From the NCBI GenBank assembly GCA_017427685.1, contig JAFRSH010000031.1:62001-126000 (forward strand): 64,000 bases of DNA, given 5' to 3'. Numbering within the stretch: position 1 is the first letter of the stretch; each line of letters opens with the position of its first letter. Below the pieces are notes generated by a model that was not told the origin of the DNA, searched no databases, and worked only from the letters and a program-made list of their open reading frames with translations. Source of the DNA: Lachnospiraceae bacterium. GTDB lineage: Bacteria > Bacillota > Clostridia > Lachnospirales > Lachnospiraceae. Shown here piece by piece: positions 24,029 to 31,687 of this stretch. The position numbers and the translations under genes were made by a program.

Positions 24029-25933
24029 ATGGAAGACTACAACGAAATGACTACACAAAATACAGAAACAACTCCGGTGACTCCGGAAGAGCAGGTTACA
24101 GAAACAGTCACGGAGCAGACAGTCGAAGTTCAGGCAGAGGCACCCGTGATCGAGCAGACCGCAGAAGCACAGCCCGAGGCACCCACGTTCGAACAGACCG
24201 CAGAGGTTCAGCCCGAAGCGCCCGCGTTCGAACAGACAGCTGAAGCACAGTCCGAAGCACCCGCGTTCGAACAGACAGCAGAGGTTCAGCCTGAAGCGCC
24301 TACAGCTCCCCAGCCTCAGATGCAGAACCCCGGGTACGCAGGACCTTTCCCGGGATGGCAGCCCGCAGGCCCCGATCAGTTCAGAGGCTACAATCAGGGA
24401 ACTCCCGTTTACGGCTACAGAGACACGGTCTACGGTAACTACTACGGACCTGCAACTCCTCCCATGCAGGGCACGATGCCTCCTTACATGGCACCGGCTC
24501 CCGCTCCGGAACCGAAGAAAGAGAAGCGCAGCCTCAGGAAAGAACATCCCGTTACCTTTAAGATCGTCGATGCACTGATCTTCGGTGTGGTTGCGGCTCT
24601 GGCATTCATCGGATGCAACTACCTCTACAGCTACTTCTTCCCGAAGGAGGCTGAGGAATACAACGTGGTTCAGATCGCAACTGAGAGCAAGACCGAGAAG
24701 ACCGACCCCGTCAAGACGGTTGAGACCATCGAAACAGTCATCTCATCAACTCCTGATGTTTCGGCTGTTGTTGAACAGGTCGCTCCCGCGATCGTGCAGA
24801 TCGACTGTATGTTCAACACCACGAGCTATTTCGGATCGTACCAGACTCCCGGCGCAGGTTCGGGTATCGTAATGAGGAAGACCGACAAGGAACTCCTTAT
24901 CGCAACCAACAACCACGTTGTTGAAGGTGCGGCATCCATCAAGATCACGTTTACGGACGGCACGACTGCCGACGCAGTCATCAAGGGAACCGACTCCGTT
25001 GCGGACCTTGCGGTAGTTTCCGTCGATCTCTCAACACTCGACAAGGAATTCGTTGATTCTGTCACCGTTGCCAAACTCGGCAGCTCGGACGATATCAAGG
25101 TCGGCCAGATGGCCATCGCCATCGGTAATGCCATGGGTTACGGCCAGTCGACCACAGTGGGTTACATAAGCGCTAAAGACAGAGAAGTAACAGTTGACGG
25201 CACCAAGATGATCCTCATCCAGACCGATGCGGCCATCAACCCCGGTAACAGCGGCGGTGCGCTCATCAACATAAGCGGTGAAGTTATCGGTATCAATTCG
25301 GTCAAGTTCGCTTCGACACAGATCGAGGGCATGGGATTTGCGATCCCCATCTCGAGAGCGGAGAAGATCCTTGACGAGCTCGGAAACCGCGAGTCGCTTA
25401 CTCACGAGGAAAAGGGCTACCTGGGTGTTCACATCCAGACCGTTACATCATCCATAGCACAGGCGTACAACTGGCCTGTCGGCGTATATATCGCAGAAGT
25501 TGACGAAGGCCTCGCAGCCGACAAAGCCGGCATCGAGATCGGTGACATCATCACACGTGTCAACTCCGTAACAGTTACGACATCGACGGATCTTAAGACC
25601 GCGATCAGCTCCTACAGAGCGGGAACCAAGATCACCGTCACCGTTCAGAGGATCGTGGACAACAAGTTCGAAGAGATGGATATCGAGGTTGTTCTCGGTA
25701 ACGAGCCCGACGAGGACGAGCCCGAGCAGCCGGCAAAGCCTGCAGACCCCGGGGAGGCCGCTCCTGAGGAAGGAACTCCCGAAGAACCCGACGAGGACGC
25801 ACCCAAGGCTTCACCCAAGGACGGACTCCCTCAGCAGAATCCCCAGACCGGTGATTACGGCACCGAAGAGATCCCCGATTATTTCGATCCTTTCAAGGAT
25901 TTTGAAGATCTGATGCCTTACTTTAATTGGTAA
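24029..25933 (+). CDS. HtrA/DegP-family serine protease
   Basis: Membrane-anchored envelope quality-control protease, about 634 residues from the ATG at 24029. Residues 1-155 are cytoplasmic and disordered, with five 13-residue repeats (EQTAEVQPEAPAF type) and a Pro/Gly/Tyr-rich part. A transmembrane helix spans about 181-202. The trypsin-like domain has His296 (NNHVVEG), Asp326 (SVADLAVV) and Ser408 (NPGNSGGAL), a complete triad. One PDZ domain follows (about 465-555), then a Glu/Pro/Asp-rich tail. An in-frame ATG at 23951 exists, but AGGTGA suits 24029. The cytoplasmic repeat region is longer than in typical HtrA proteins. Confidence 0.93.
   Translation: MEDYNEMTTQNTETTPVTPEEQVTETVTEQTVEVQAEAPVIEQTAEAQPEAPTFEQTAEVQPEAPAFEQTAEAQSEAPAFEQTAEVQPEAPTAPQPQMQNPGYAGPFPGWQPAGPDQFRGYNQGTPVYGYRDTVYGNYYGPATPPMQGTMPPYMAPAPAPEPKKEKRSLRKEHPVTFKIVDALIFGVVAALAFIGCNYLYSYFFPKEAEEYNVVQIATESKTEKTDPVKTVETIETVISSTPDVSAVVEQVAPAIVQIDCMFNTTSYFGSYQTPGAGSGIVMRKTDKELLIATNNHVVEGAASIKITFTDGTTADAVIKGTDSVADLAVVSVDLSTLDKEFVDSVTVAKLGSSDDIKVGQMAIAIGNAMGYGQSTTVGYISAKDREVTVDGTKMILIQTDAAINPGNSGGALINISGEVIGINSVKFASTQIEGMGFAIPISRAEKILDELGNRESLTHEEKGYLGVHIQTVTSSIAQAYNWPVGVYIAEVDEGLAADKAGIEIGDIITRVNSVTVTTSTDLKTAISSYRAGTKITVTVQRIVDNKFEEMDIEVVLGNEPDEDEPEQPAKPADPGEAAPEEGTPEEPDEDAPKASPKDGLPQQNPQTGDYGTEEIPDYFDPFKDFEDLMPYFNW
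24113..24307 (+). repeat. 39-bp in-frame tandem repeat, five copies, in the HtrA gene
   Basis: Five consecutive 39-bp units encode 13-residue blocks beginning EQT and ending EAP-x-x. The units vary at Val/Ala, Gln/Glu and Pro/Ser positions. The array lies in the predicted cytoplasmic, disordered part of the protease, and copy number may vary between strains. Confidence 0.85.
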
Positions 25934-25954
25934 TTGTAAATCTCCCCTCAACAG

Positions 25955-25998
25955 AGAAGAGGTACGCACCGCAAGAGGTACGTACCTCTTCTCTTCGT
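25955..25998 (+). terminator. Terminator after the HtrA gene
   Basis: A 12-bp perfect stem AGAAGAGGTACG (25955-25966) with CGTACCTCTTCT (25981-25992), followed by CTTCGTCTTG. The core GAGGTACG-N-ACCGCA is shared with the terminator at 20834. Confidence 0.8.
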
Positions 25999-25999
25999 C

Positions 26000-26028
26000 T
26001 TGAATTTTTATGGCAGTTGGTGTATCAT
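26000..26028 (+). promoter_or_regulatory. Sigma-A promoter of serS
   Basis: TTGAAT (26000-26005) and TATCAT (26023-26028) with 17-bp spacing, about 48 bp before the serS ATG. The short leader leaves no room for a T-box. Confidence 0.6.
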
Positions 26029-26075
26029 AACCGAGGTTGGAATTATGTATATTTATTCAGGAGGAACCAGGAACA

Positions 26076-27359
26076 ATGATTGATATTAAGTTTTTGCGTG
26101 AGGAGCCTGAGAAGGTCAGGCAGAATATCCGTAACAAGTTTCAGGACAGCAAGCTTCCGCTTGTAGACGAAGTTATCGAGCTTGACGGTCAGAGACGCAA
26201 GACCCAGCAGGCAGCGGACGACCTTCGCCAGCAGAGGAATTCCATCAGTAAGCAGATCGGCGGTCTTATGGCCAAGGGTCAGAAGGAAGAAGCTGAAGAA
26301 CTTAAGAAGCAGGTTACCAAGTTCTCGGACGAGCTCGCAGCTCTCGAAGCAGAGCAGACCCGCCTCGAGGAGGAAGTTACAAAGAGGATGATGATCATCC
26401 CCAACATCATTGATCCTTCAGTTCCCATCGGTAAAGACGATTCGTGCAACGTTGAACTCGAGAAGTTCGGTGAGCCCGTAGTTCCCGACTTCGAGATCCC
26501 CTATCACACCGACATCATGGAGAAGCTTCACGGTATCGACCTTGATGCCGCAAGACGTGTTGCGGGCAACGGATTCTATTATCTTATCGGAGACATCGCA
26601 CGTCTTCATTCCGCATGTATCTCCTACGCACGTGATTTCATGATCGACAGAGGATTCACCTACGTTGTACCTCCCTTCATGATCAGAAGCAACGTCGTTA
26701 CGGGCGTTATGAGCTTCGCAGAGATGGACGCCATGATGTACAAGATCGAGGGCGAGGACCTCTACCTCATCGGTACGAGCGAGCATTCGATGATCGGACG
26801 TTACATCGACACTATCGTAGGCGAGGACACACTTCCTCATACACTTACAAGCTATTCACCCTGCTTCCGTAAGGAGAAGGGTGCTCACGGCATAGAGGAG
26901 CGCGGCGTATACCGCATCCACCAGTTCGAAAAGCAGGAGATGATCGTTATCAGCAAGCCCGAGGAGAGCATGATCTGGTACGACAAGCTCTGGAAGAACA
27001 CCGTTGATCTCTTCCGCAGCATGGATATCCCCGTACGTACTCTCGAGTGCTGCTCAGGTGACCTTGCTGATCTTAAGGTTAAGTCGTGTGACGTTGAGGC
27101 TTGGTCGCCTCGTCAGAAGAAGTACTTCGAGGTCGGCAGCTGCTCGAACCTCGGTGACGCTCAGGCACGCCGTCTCGGTATCAGAGTAGCCGGCGCGGAC
27201 GGACGCAAGTATTTCGCTCACACCCTTAACAACACGGTTGTTGCACCGCCGAGAATGCTCATCGCGCTTCTTGAGAACAACCTTAACGAGGACGGCTCGG
27301 TACGTGTACCCGAAGTTCTCCGTCCTTACATGGGAGGAAAGGCACTCATCACACCATAA
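26076..27359 (+). CDS. serS: Seryl-tRNA synthetase
   Basis: Class II aminoacyl-tRNA synthetase charging tRNA-Ser. The 427-residue protein begins MIDIKFLREEPEKVRQNI, followed by the long antiparallel coiled-coil arm (about residues 25-105, rich in Gln/Lys/Glu) that contacts tRNA. The catalytic domain follows, with motif 2 around CFRKEKGAHGIEERGVYRIHQFEKQEM, VEAWSPRQKKYFEVGSCSNLGDAQARR and motif 3 in NNTVVAPPRMLIALLEN. The ATG at 26076 has TCAGGAGG at proper spacing; an in-frame upstream start at 26037 would add residues not found in the family. The gene is at the head of a run that continues into putP after 23 bp. Confidence 0.97.
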   Translation: MIDIKFLREEPEKVRQNIRNKFQDSKLPLVDEVIELDGQRRKTQQAADDLRQQRNSISKQIGGLMAKGQKEEAEELKKQVTKFSDELAALEAEQTRLEEEVTKRMMIIPNIIDPSVPIGKDDSCNVELEKFGEPVVPDFEIPYHTDIMEKLHGIDLDAARRVAGNGFYYLIGDIARLHSACISYARDFMIDRGFTYVVPPFMIRSNVVTGVMSFAEMDAMMYKIEGEDLYLIGTSEHSMIGRYIDTIVGEDTLPHTLTSYSPCFRKEKGAHGIEERGVYRIHQFEKQEMIVISKPEESMIWYDKLWKNTVDLFRSMDIPVRTLECCSGDLADLKVKSCDVEAWSPRQKKYFEVGSCSNLGDAQARRLGIRVAGADGRKYFAHTLNNTVVAPPRMLIALLENNLNEDGSVRVPEVLRPYMGGKALITP

Positions 27360-27382
27360 AATAATAGAGGAGGGATTTTTGG

Positions 27383-28882
27383 ATGAGCAGAGAAACATTG
27401 GAGATAATCGCGTTTGTGCTCTACCTTGCGGTAGTTCTTTGCGTGGGCGTGATCTTCTTCCTTAAGAGCAGGAAGTCAATGGGAGGCGAAAAGGAGTACT
27501 TCCTTGGAGGCCGTAAGCTCAACGGTTGGGTTGCAGCACTTTCGGCAGGCGCTTCCGACATGAGCGCATGGGTACTTATGGGTCTTCCCGGATCTATCTA
27601 CCTTTACGGTATGGGTCAGGTTTGGATCTCGATCGGTCTTTTCATCGGCACGATCCTTGCATGGATCTTCGTAGCACCCAGGCTTCGCAGATTCTCGATC
27701 GAGTCGAACGATTCGATCACGATCCCGCAGTATCTCACAAACAGATTTAAGACGAACAATCGCGTACTGCTTGTTGTTTGCGCGATCATCTTCCTTGTAG
27801 CATATTGCATCTACGCCGCATCGAGTATCGTTGCCTGCGGAGATCTTTTCAACACAGTATTCGGTTTCAATAAAACATGGGCTATGGTCGGCGCTACCGC
27901 GATCATCCTTCTTTATACATTCCTCGGCGGATTCAACGCAGTCTGCTGGACAGACTTCATTCAGGGAATGCTTATGCTGGTAGCCCTCATGGCAGTGCCG
28001 ATCATCGCAGTATTTGTTATGGGCGGAAGCGACTTTGCTCCCGTGGCTGAGGTTGTTACAACCGATAACTACTACAACTTCCTTTCGAGCGGTAAGTTCG
28101 ACTGGGCTAGTATCGCAGACATCCTTTCGGGTCTCGGCTGGGGTCTCGGTTACTTCGGTATGCCTCATATCCTTGTAAGATACATGTCCATCCGCTCCGA
28201 GAAGGAGATGAAGAAGTCGAGAGTAGTCGGCATCTGCTGGACAGGTCTTATCCTTCTGATGGCTTCGATCGTTGCTCTTGTAGCACACGAGTATCTTGGA
28301 AACCTGCTCGGCGAAGGCTCACAGAGTCTTGTGTTCATCGAGATGGTAAGAGACATCATGCCTGCATTCATCGGCGGACTTCTTCTTTCGGCTATCCTTG
28401 CAGCTTCGATGAGTACGGCAGATTCACAGCTCCTTACATCGGCTTCGGCATTCTCGGCTGACGTTTATAAGCCTATTCTTCGCAAGAACGCCAGCAACAA
28501 GGAGATGCTCCTTGTCGGCAGAATCGTGGTTGCGGTCATCTCGGTTATCGCGCTTGTTATCGCGATGGCTCCCGGAACAGGCGGTATCATGGATCTCGTA
28601 TCGAACGCATGGGGTGCGTTCGGTGCAGCATTCGGTCCCGTTATCCTGCTTTCACTTTACTGGAAGCGTCTCACATATGCAGGTGCTCTGTGTGGTATCG
28701 TTGCAGGATTTGCTGTTGATGTTATCTGGCTGTTATGCCTCTCATCGACCGGAATCTACGAGATCATCCCCGGATTTATCGCAGGACTTGTTGTCGCTGT
28801 TGTTGTGACACTCATCACCAAGAAGCCTTCGGCTGAAGTTGAGAAGCTCTTTGACAACGCTTGTGTTAAAAGAGAAGACTGA
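27383..28882 (+). CDS. putP: Sodium/proline symporter (SSS family)
   Basis: A 499-residue transporter of the solute:sodium symporter family with about 13 transmembrane helices. PutP hallmarks are visible: FFLGGRKLNGWVAALSAGASDMSAWVLMGLPGSIY in TM2, DSITIPQYLTNRF, YTFLGGFNAVCWTDFIQGMLM, and SAILAASMSTADSQLLTSASAFSADVYK in the sodium-binding region. It would import proline with sodium for nutrition or osmoprotection. GAGGAGGG precedes the ATG. It is separated by 23 bp from serS and 8 bp from the next gene. Confidence 0.93.
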   Translation: MSRETLEIIAFVLYLAVVLCVGVIFFLKSRKSMGGEKEYFLGGRKLNGWVAALSAGASDMSAWVLMGLPGSIYLYGMGQVWISIGLFIGTILAWIFVAPRLRRFSIESNDSITIPQYLTNRFKTNNRVLLVVCAIIFLVAYCIYAASSIVACGDLFNTVFGFNKTWAMVGATAIILLYTFLGGFNAVCWTDFIQGMLMLVALMAVPIIAVFVMGGSDFAPVAEVVTTDNYYNFLSSGKFDWASIADILSGLGWGLGYFGMPHILVRYMSIRSEKEMKKSRVVGICWTGLILLMASIVALVAHEYLGNLLGEGSQSLVFIEMVRDIMPAFIGGLLLSAILAASMSTADSQLLTSASAFSADVYKPILRKNASNKEMLLVGRIVVAVISVIALVIAMAPGTGGIMDLVSNAWGAFGAAFGPVILLSLYWKRLTYAGALCGIVAGFAVDVIWLLCLSSTGIYEIIPGFIAGLVVAVVVTLITKKPSAEVEKLFDNACVKRED

Positions 28883-28890
28883 TTAAAGAT

Positions 28891-29703
28891 ATGACAGATA
28901 AAGCCCGTGCCCGCGCCGGTAAGCGCACAAAGAAGAACATGACACCCCTGGTGGTGACGCTTTGCACTCTTCTTGTCCTTGCCGCTGTGGTCGCGGGCTT
29001 CATTTTTGCCGGCGGTCTGATAACGGACGCCGGCAGCCCCGCTACAGGCGATAAAGAGACTTCGTCGTCCGTGACCGGACCGGATATCCCCGCCTTTGAC
29101 AGCGAACTGATCTACGGTGTGAGTCCCGACACCGGGACCATCAATTCGATCATACTCTGCCGTCTTGATTCGCAGAAGGGAACCTTAAAGCTCAGCCTTA
29201 TCGATCCCGCGATGAACTACTCGATGTCGGGCAGTCTCTACAGTGAGCTGAGCACGCTTAATATAAGACTTCCACAGAACGGGCGTTTCGGCGGTCTGCT
29301 CGGGTACTGCTCGGGAGACAGCGGCTTAGATGCGGGACGCAGGATCGCGGAAGAAATGCTGGCTGTCGAGATCGCGCACTACAGCAGTTTTGACAGCAAA
29401 GTGCTGGGCGAGTACATAAGCGTCAGCGGAAGAGAAGGAGAGAAGGAGATCTCACTTAAGATGTCTCCTTCCGAAGCTAAGGGCTCAAAGTACGGAACGT
29501 CAGGGACGATGATGGGTTTTGTGAAGGAACTGTTCGGTAAGGCGCTCGCTTCGGACAGGACCGTGGACGAAAGGCTCGTTTATCTCGAGGTGTTCGACGA
29601 ACTCGGGGACGGCGATGTTACCGCGGATTCCGTGCCCGTGACGGTTCATAACGAGACTTTGGAGCTTGATGTTTCAGGTTGGAACAAGATGAGGAAGGGC
29701 TGA
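28891..29703 (+). CDS. Membrane-anchored protein with a possible degenerate LCP-like domain
   Basis: A 270-residue protein: basic cytoplasmic N-terminus (KARARAGKRTKKN), one transmembrane helix (about 18-42), then an extracytoplasmic domain. The order INSIILCRLDSQKGTLKLSLIDPAMNYSM followed by a Gly/Leu-rich helix and VEIAHYSSFD resembles the start of LytR-CpsA-Psr phosphotransferases. However, the catalytic arginine of the SIPRD motif is replaced (SLIDPAM), and the domain is short. If the relationship holds, this is a non-catalytic relative. It follows putP by 8 bp and precedes another small anchored protein, so it is likely to be co-transcribed. The call is tentative. Confidence 0.6.
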   Translation: MTDKARARAGKRTKKNMTPLVVTLCTLLVLAAVVAGFIFAGGLITDAGSPATGDKETSSSVTGPDIPAFDSELIYGVSPDTGTINSIILCRLDSQKGTLKLSLIDPAMNYSMSGSLYSELSTLNIRLPQNGRFGGLLGYCSGDSGLDAGRRIAEEMLAVEIAHYSSFDSKVLGEYISVSGREGEKEISLKMSPSEAKGSKYGTSGTMMGFVKELFGKALASDRTVDERLVYLEVFDELGDGDVTADSVPVTVHNETLELDVSGWNKMRKG

Positions 29704-29734
29704 TCGGAGCCTTCCGAAAGCAGAGGTGACAGGT

Positions 29735-30187
29735 ATGTTAAAAGACAGGAAAAAGTTGATCGTTTTGATCCGTGCAGCCGTGCTGCTTGCTGTGGCGGTA
29801 GCTGTTTTCTTCGCGGGGAGAGAGGTCGGTGCGGCCTCGTCGCAGCCGGGAAGCCAGTCCGATCCGCTTGTCACTTTGAGCTACCTTGAGAAGAGACTTA
29901 AGGAGGGTGGCACAGCGTCCGGAACCGCGGCAGCCGCAACCTTTGAGGCAGTGTCACTTGCTTCGGGCGAAAAGCTGACGCTTTCCGACGGAGCCGAAGC
30001 TGTCGTCGTACGCGGGAACGGTACTGTTTTCGGAGGACTGGTAAGCCTTACGGGCGGGGAAATGTTCGAAAGCGGTACGAGTGTCGTGCTCTACACGGAT
30101 TACCTTGCAGCCGGTACGGGATGCGGCATAAAAGCATCGGGAAGCATGAGGATTTACGTTAAAGGCAGTTATTCGACAACCGGGTAA
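29735..30187 (+). CDS. Small membrane-anchored protein, unknown function
   Basis: A 150-residue protein with a basic start, a transmembrane helix (about residues 7-27), and an extracytoplasmic region rich in Gly/Ala/Ser/Thr. The second half has a beta-strand pattern (KLTLSDGAEAVVVRGNGTVFGGLVSLTGGEMF) similar to bactofilin-like or SipW-type right-handed sheets, but I do not recognise a family. The ATG at 29735 follows AGAGGTGACAGG. It is the last gene of the serS-putP run. Confidence 0.65.
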   Translation: MLKDRKKLIVLIRAAVLLAVAVAVFFAGREVGAASSQPGSQSDPLVTLSYLEKRLKEGGTASGTAAAATFEAVSLASGEKLTLSDGAEAVVVRGNGTVFGGLVSLTGGEMFESGTSVVLYTDYLAAGTGCGIKASGSMRIYVKGSYSTTG

Positions 30188-30213
30188 TTTTGCTCCCGAA
30201 ATGTTTTGTGCAC

Positions 30214-30247
30214 TTTTCACAAAAACACACGCTCATTTTTGTGAAAA
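30214..30247 (+). other. 12-bp perfect A/T-rich inverted repeat upstream of the MsmK-type gene
   Basis: TTTTCACAAAAA (30214-30225) and TTTTTGTGAAAA (30236-30247) surround a 10-nt loop. The A/T-rich stem could be a weak terminator for the preceding gene or an operator. It is about 100 bp before the ATPase start; a TTGACA at 30284 follows it. Confidence 0.5.
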
Positions 30248-30344
30248 ACGTCTATAGAGATAAAAAATCAAATAGTGTATTATTGACAAAGATGTGTTTG
30301 GCGTCACGTTAAAAACGTATTTATTTTAAGGAGGAAGTACCACC

Positions 30345-31451
30345 ATGGCAAGTTTGTCATTAAAGAACATCCAGAAAGTTTATCCCAACGGTTTCGTTGC
30401 GGTTAAGGATTTCAACCTCGAGATCGAGGACAAAGAATTTATCATCTTCGTAGGCCCTTCGGGTTGCGGAAAGTCAACCACACTTCGTATGATCGCAGGT
30501 CTTGAGGAGATCACTCAGGGCGAGCTTTGGATCGGCGACAAGATGATGAACGACGTTGAGCCCAAGGACAGAGATATCGCGATGGTATTCCAGAACTACG
30601 CTCTTTATCCTCACATGTCAGTTTACGACAACATGGCATTCGGACTTAAGCTTCGTAAGACTCCCAAGGCAGAGATCGAGAAGCTCGTTCATGAAGCAGC
30701 TAAGATCCTCGGCATCGAGAACCTCCTCGATCGTAAGCCCAAGGCTCTTTCCGGTGGACAGAGACAGCGTGTTGCCATGGGTCGTGCAATCGTTCGTAAT
30801 CCTAAGGTATTCCTTATGGATGAGCCTCTTTCAAACCTTGATGCAAAGCTTCGTGTACAGATGCGTATCGAGATCTCCAAGCTTCACCAGAGACTTGAGA
30901 CAACCATCATCTACGTTACACATGACCAGACAGAGGCTATGACACTCGGTACCCGTATCGTAGTTATGAAGGACGGTGTTATCCAGCAGGTTGACACACC
31001 TCAGAACCTTTACGATTCACCTCAGAACCTCTTCGTTGCAGGTTTCATGGGTTCACCTCAGATGAACTTCATCGACTGCGAAGTTGGTCCCGAAGGCAAG
31101 ACACTTACATTCGGTTCGAACACCATCCAGGTTCCCGAGCTCAAGGCAAAGAAGCTTGCTGACGCAGGTTATCCCGGCAAGACAGTTGTTCTTGGTATCC
31201 GTCCCGAGGATGTTAAGGATGAAGAGATGTTCATCAGCAACTCACAGGGCAGCACAATTGAGGTTATGGTTCGTGTATACGAGCTCCTCGGTGCAGAAGT
31301 ATTCCTTTACCTCGATGTTGACCAGTTCGAGATCACAGCACGTGTTAATCCTCGTACAACAGCAAGACCCGGCGACAACATCAAGGTTGCATTCGATCTC
31401 AGCAAGATCCACGTATTCGACAAAGAGACCGAGCAGATCATCACTCACTAA
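30345..31451 (+). CDS. Stand-alone sugar ABC transporter ATP-binding protein (UgpC/MsmK family)
   Basis: A 368-residue ATPase of carbohydrate importers. Walker A GPSGCGKST, Q-loop FQNYALYPHMS, signature LSGGQRQRVAMGRA, Walker B KVFLMDEPLSNLDAKLR and switch YVTHDQTEAMTL are complete. The C-terminal TOBE/regulatory domain (LGIRPEDV, FEITARVNPRT) is present. No permease or binding protein is beside it. That is typical of the multitask ATPase MsmK/MsiK that energises several sugar importers encoded elsewhere. It has its own leader, an AAGGAGG ribosome binding site, a strong terminator, and codon usage richer in T-ending codons than its neighbours, consistent with high expression. Confidence 0.9.
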   Translation: MASLSLKNIQKVYPNGFVAVKDFNLEIEDKEFIIFVGPSGCGKSTTLRMIAGLEEITQGELWIGDKMMNDVEPKDRDIAMVFQNYALYPHMSVYDNMAFGLKLRKTPKAEIEKLVHEAAKILGIENLLDRKPKALSGGQRQRVAMGRAIVRNPKVFLMDEPLSNLDAKLRVQMRIEISKLHQRLETTIIYVTHDQTEAMTLGTRIVVMKDGVIQQVDTPQNLYDSPQNLFVAGFMGSPQMNFIDCEVGPEGKTLTFGSNTIQVPELKAKKLADAGYPGKTVVLGIRPEDVKDEEMFISNSQGSTIEVMVRVYELLGAEVFLYLDVDQFEITARVNPRTTARPGDNIKVAFDLSKIHVFDKETEQIITH

Positions 31452-31479
31452 TTACAGATCAAACTTCCATAATGGATTT

Positions 31480-31514
31480 GAAAGCCCCGCGGATCATCCC
31501 GCGGGGCTTTCTTT
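31480..31514 (+). terminator. Strong rho-independent terminator after the MsmK-type gene
   Basis: AAAGCCCCGCGG and CCGCGGGGCTTT pair around ATCATC-like loop bases and are followed by CTTTG. This hairpin marks the boundary between core genes and the A/T-rich accessory island. Confidence 0.85.
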
Positions 31515-31606
31515 GCCCTCGGGAAAGCCCTTGGCAAGAAGACGGCATAAGGGAAGAAAAAGTTGAAATTCTCCTTTTTTCTGCTATTCTTATATTATAC
31601 TGTCGG

Positions 31607-31633
31607 TTGACATAATATTCAGAACGTTATAAA
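31607..31633 (+). promoter_or_regulatory. Possible promoter of the AAA/PD-(D/E)XK gene
   Basis: TTGACA (31607-31612) is followed 15 bp later by TATAAA (31628-31633), with TAAATA at the 17-bp position. It lies about 55 bp before the ATG at 31688. Confidence 0.4.
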
Positions 31634-31687
31634 TATTCGAACCGATGGGGGAGCATGTTTTAGTGAAGATTATCGGGAGGAGTCGGC

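Noticed and set aside
25993..26075. T-box riboswitch before serS
   Set aside because: Only about 80 bp remain between the upstream terminator and the ATG, and these contain a promoter and a short leader; no specifier stem or antiterminator is visible.
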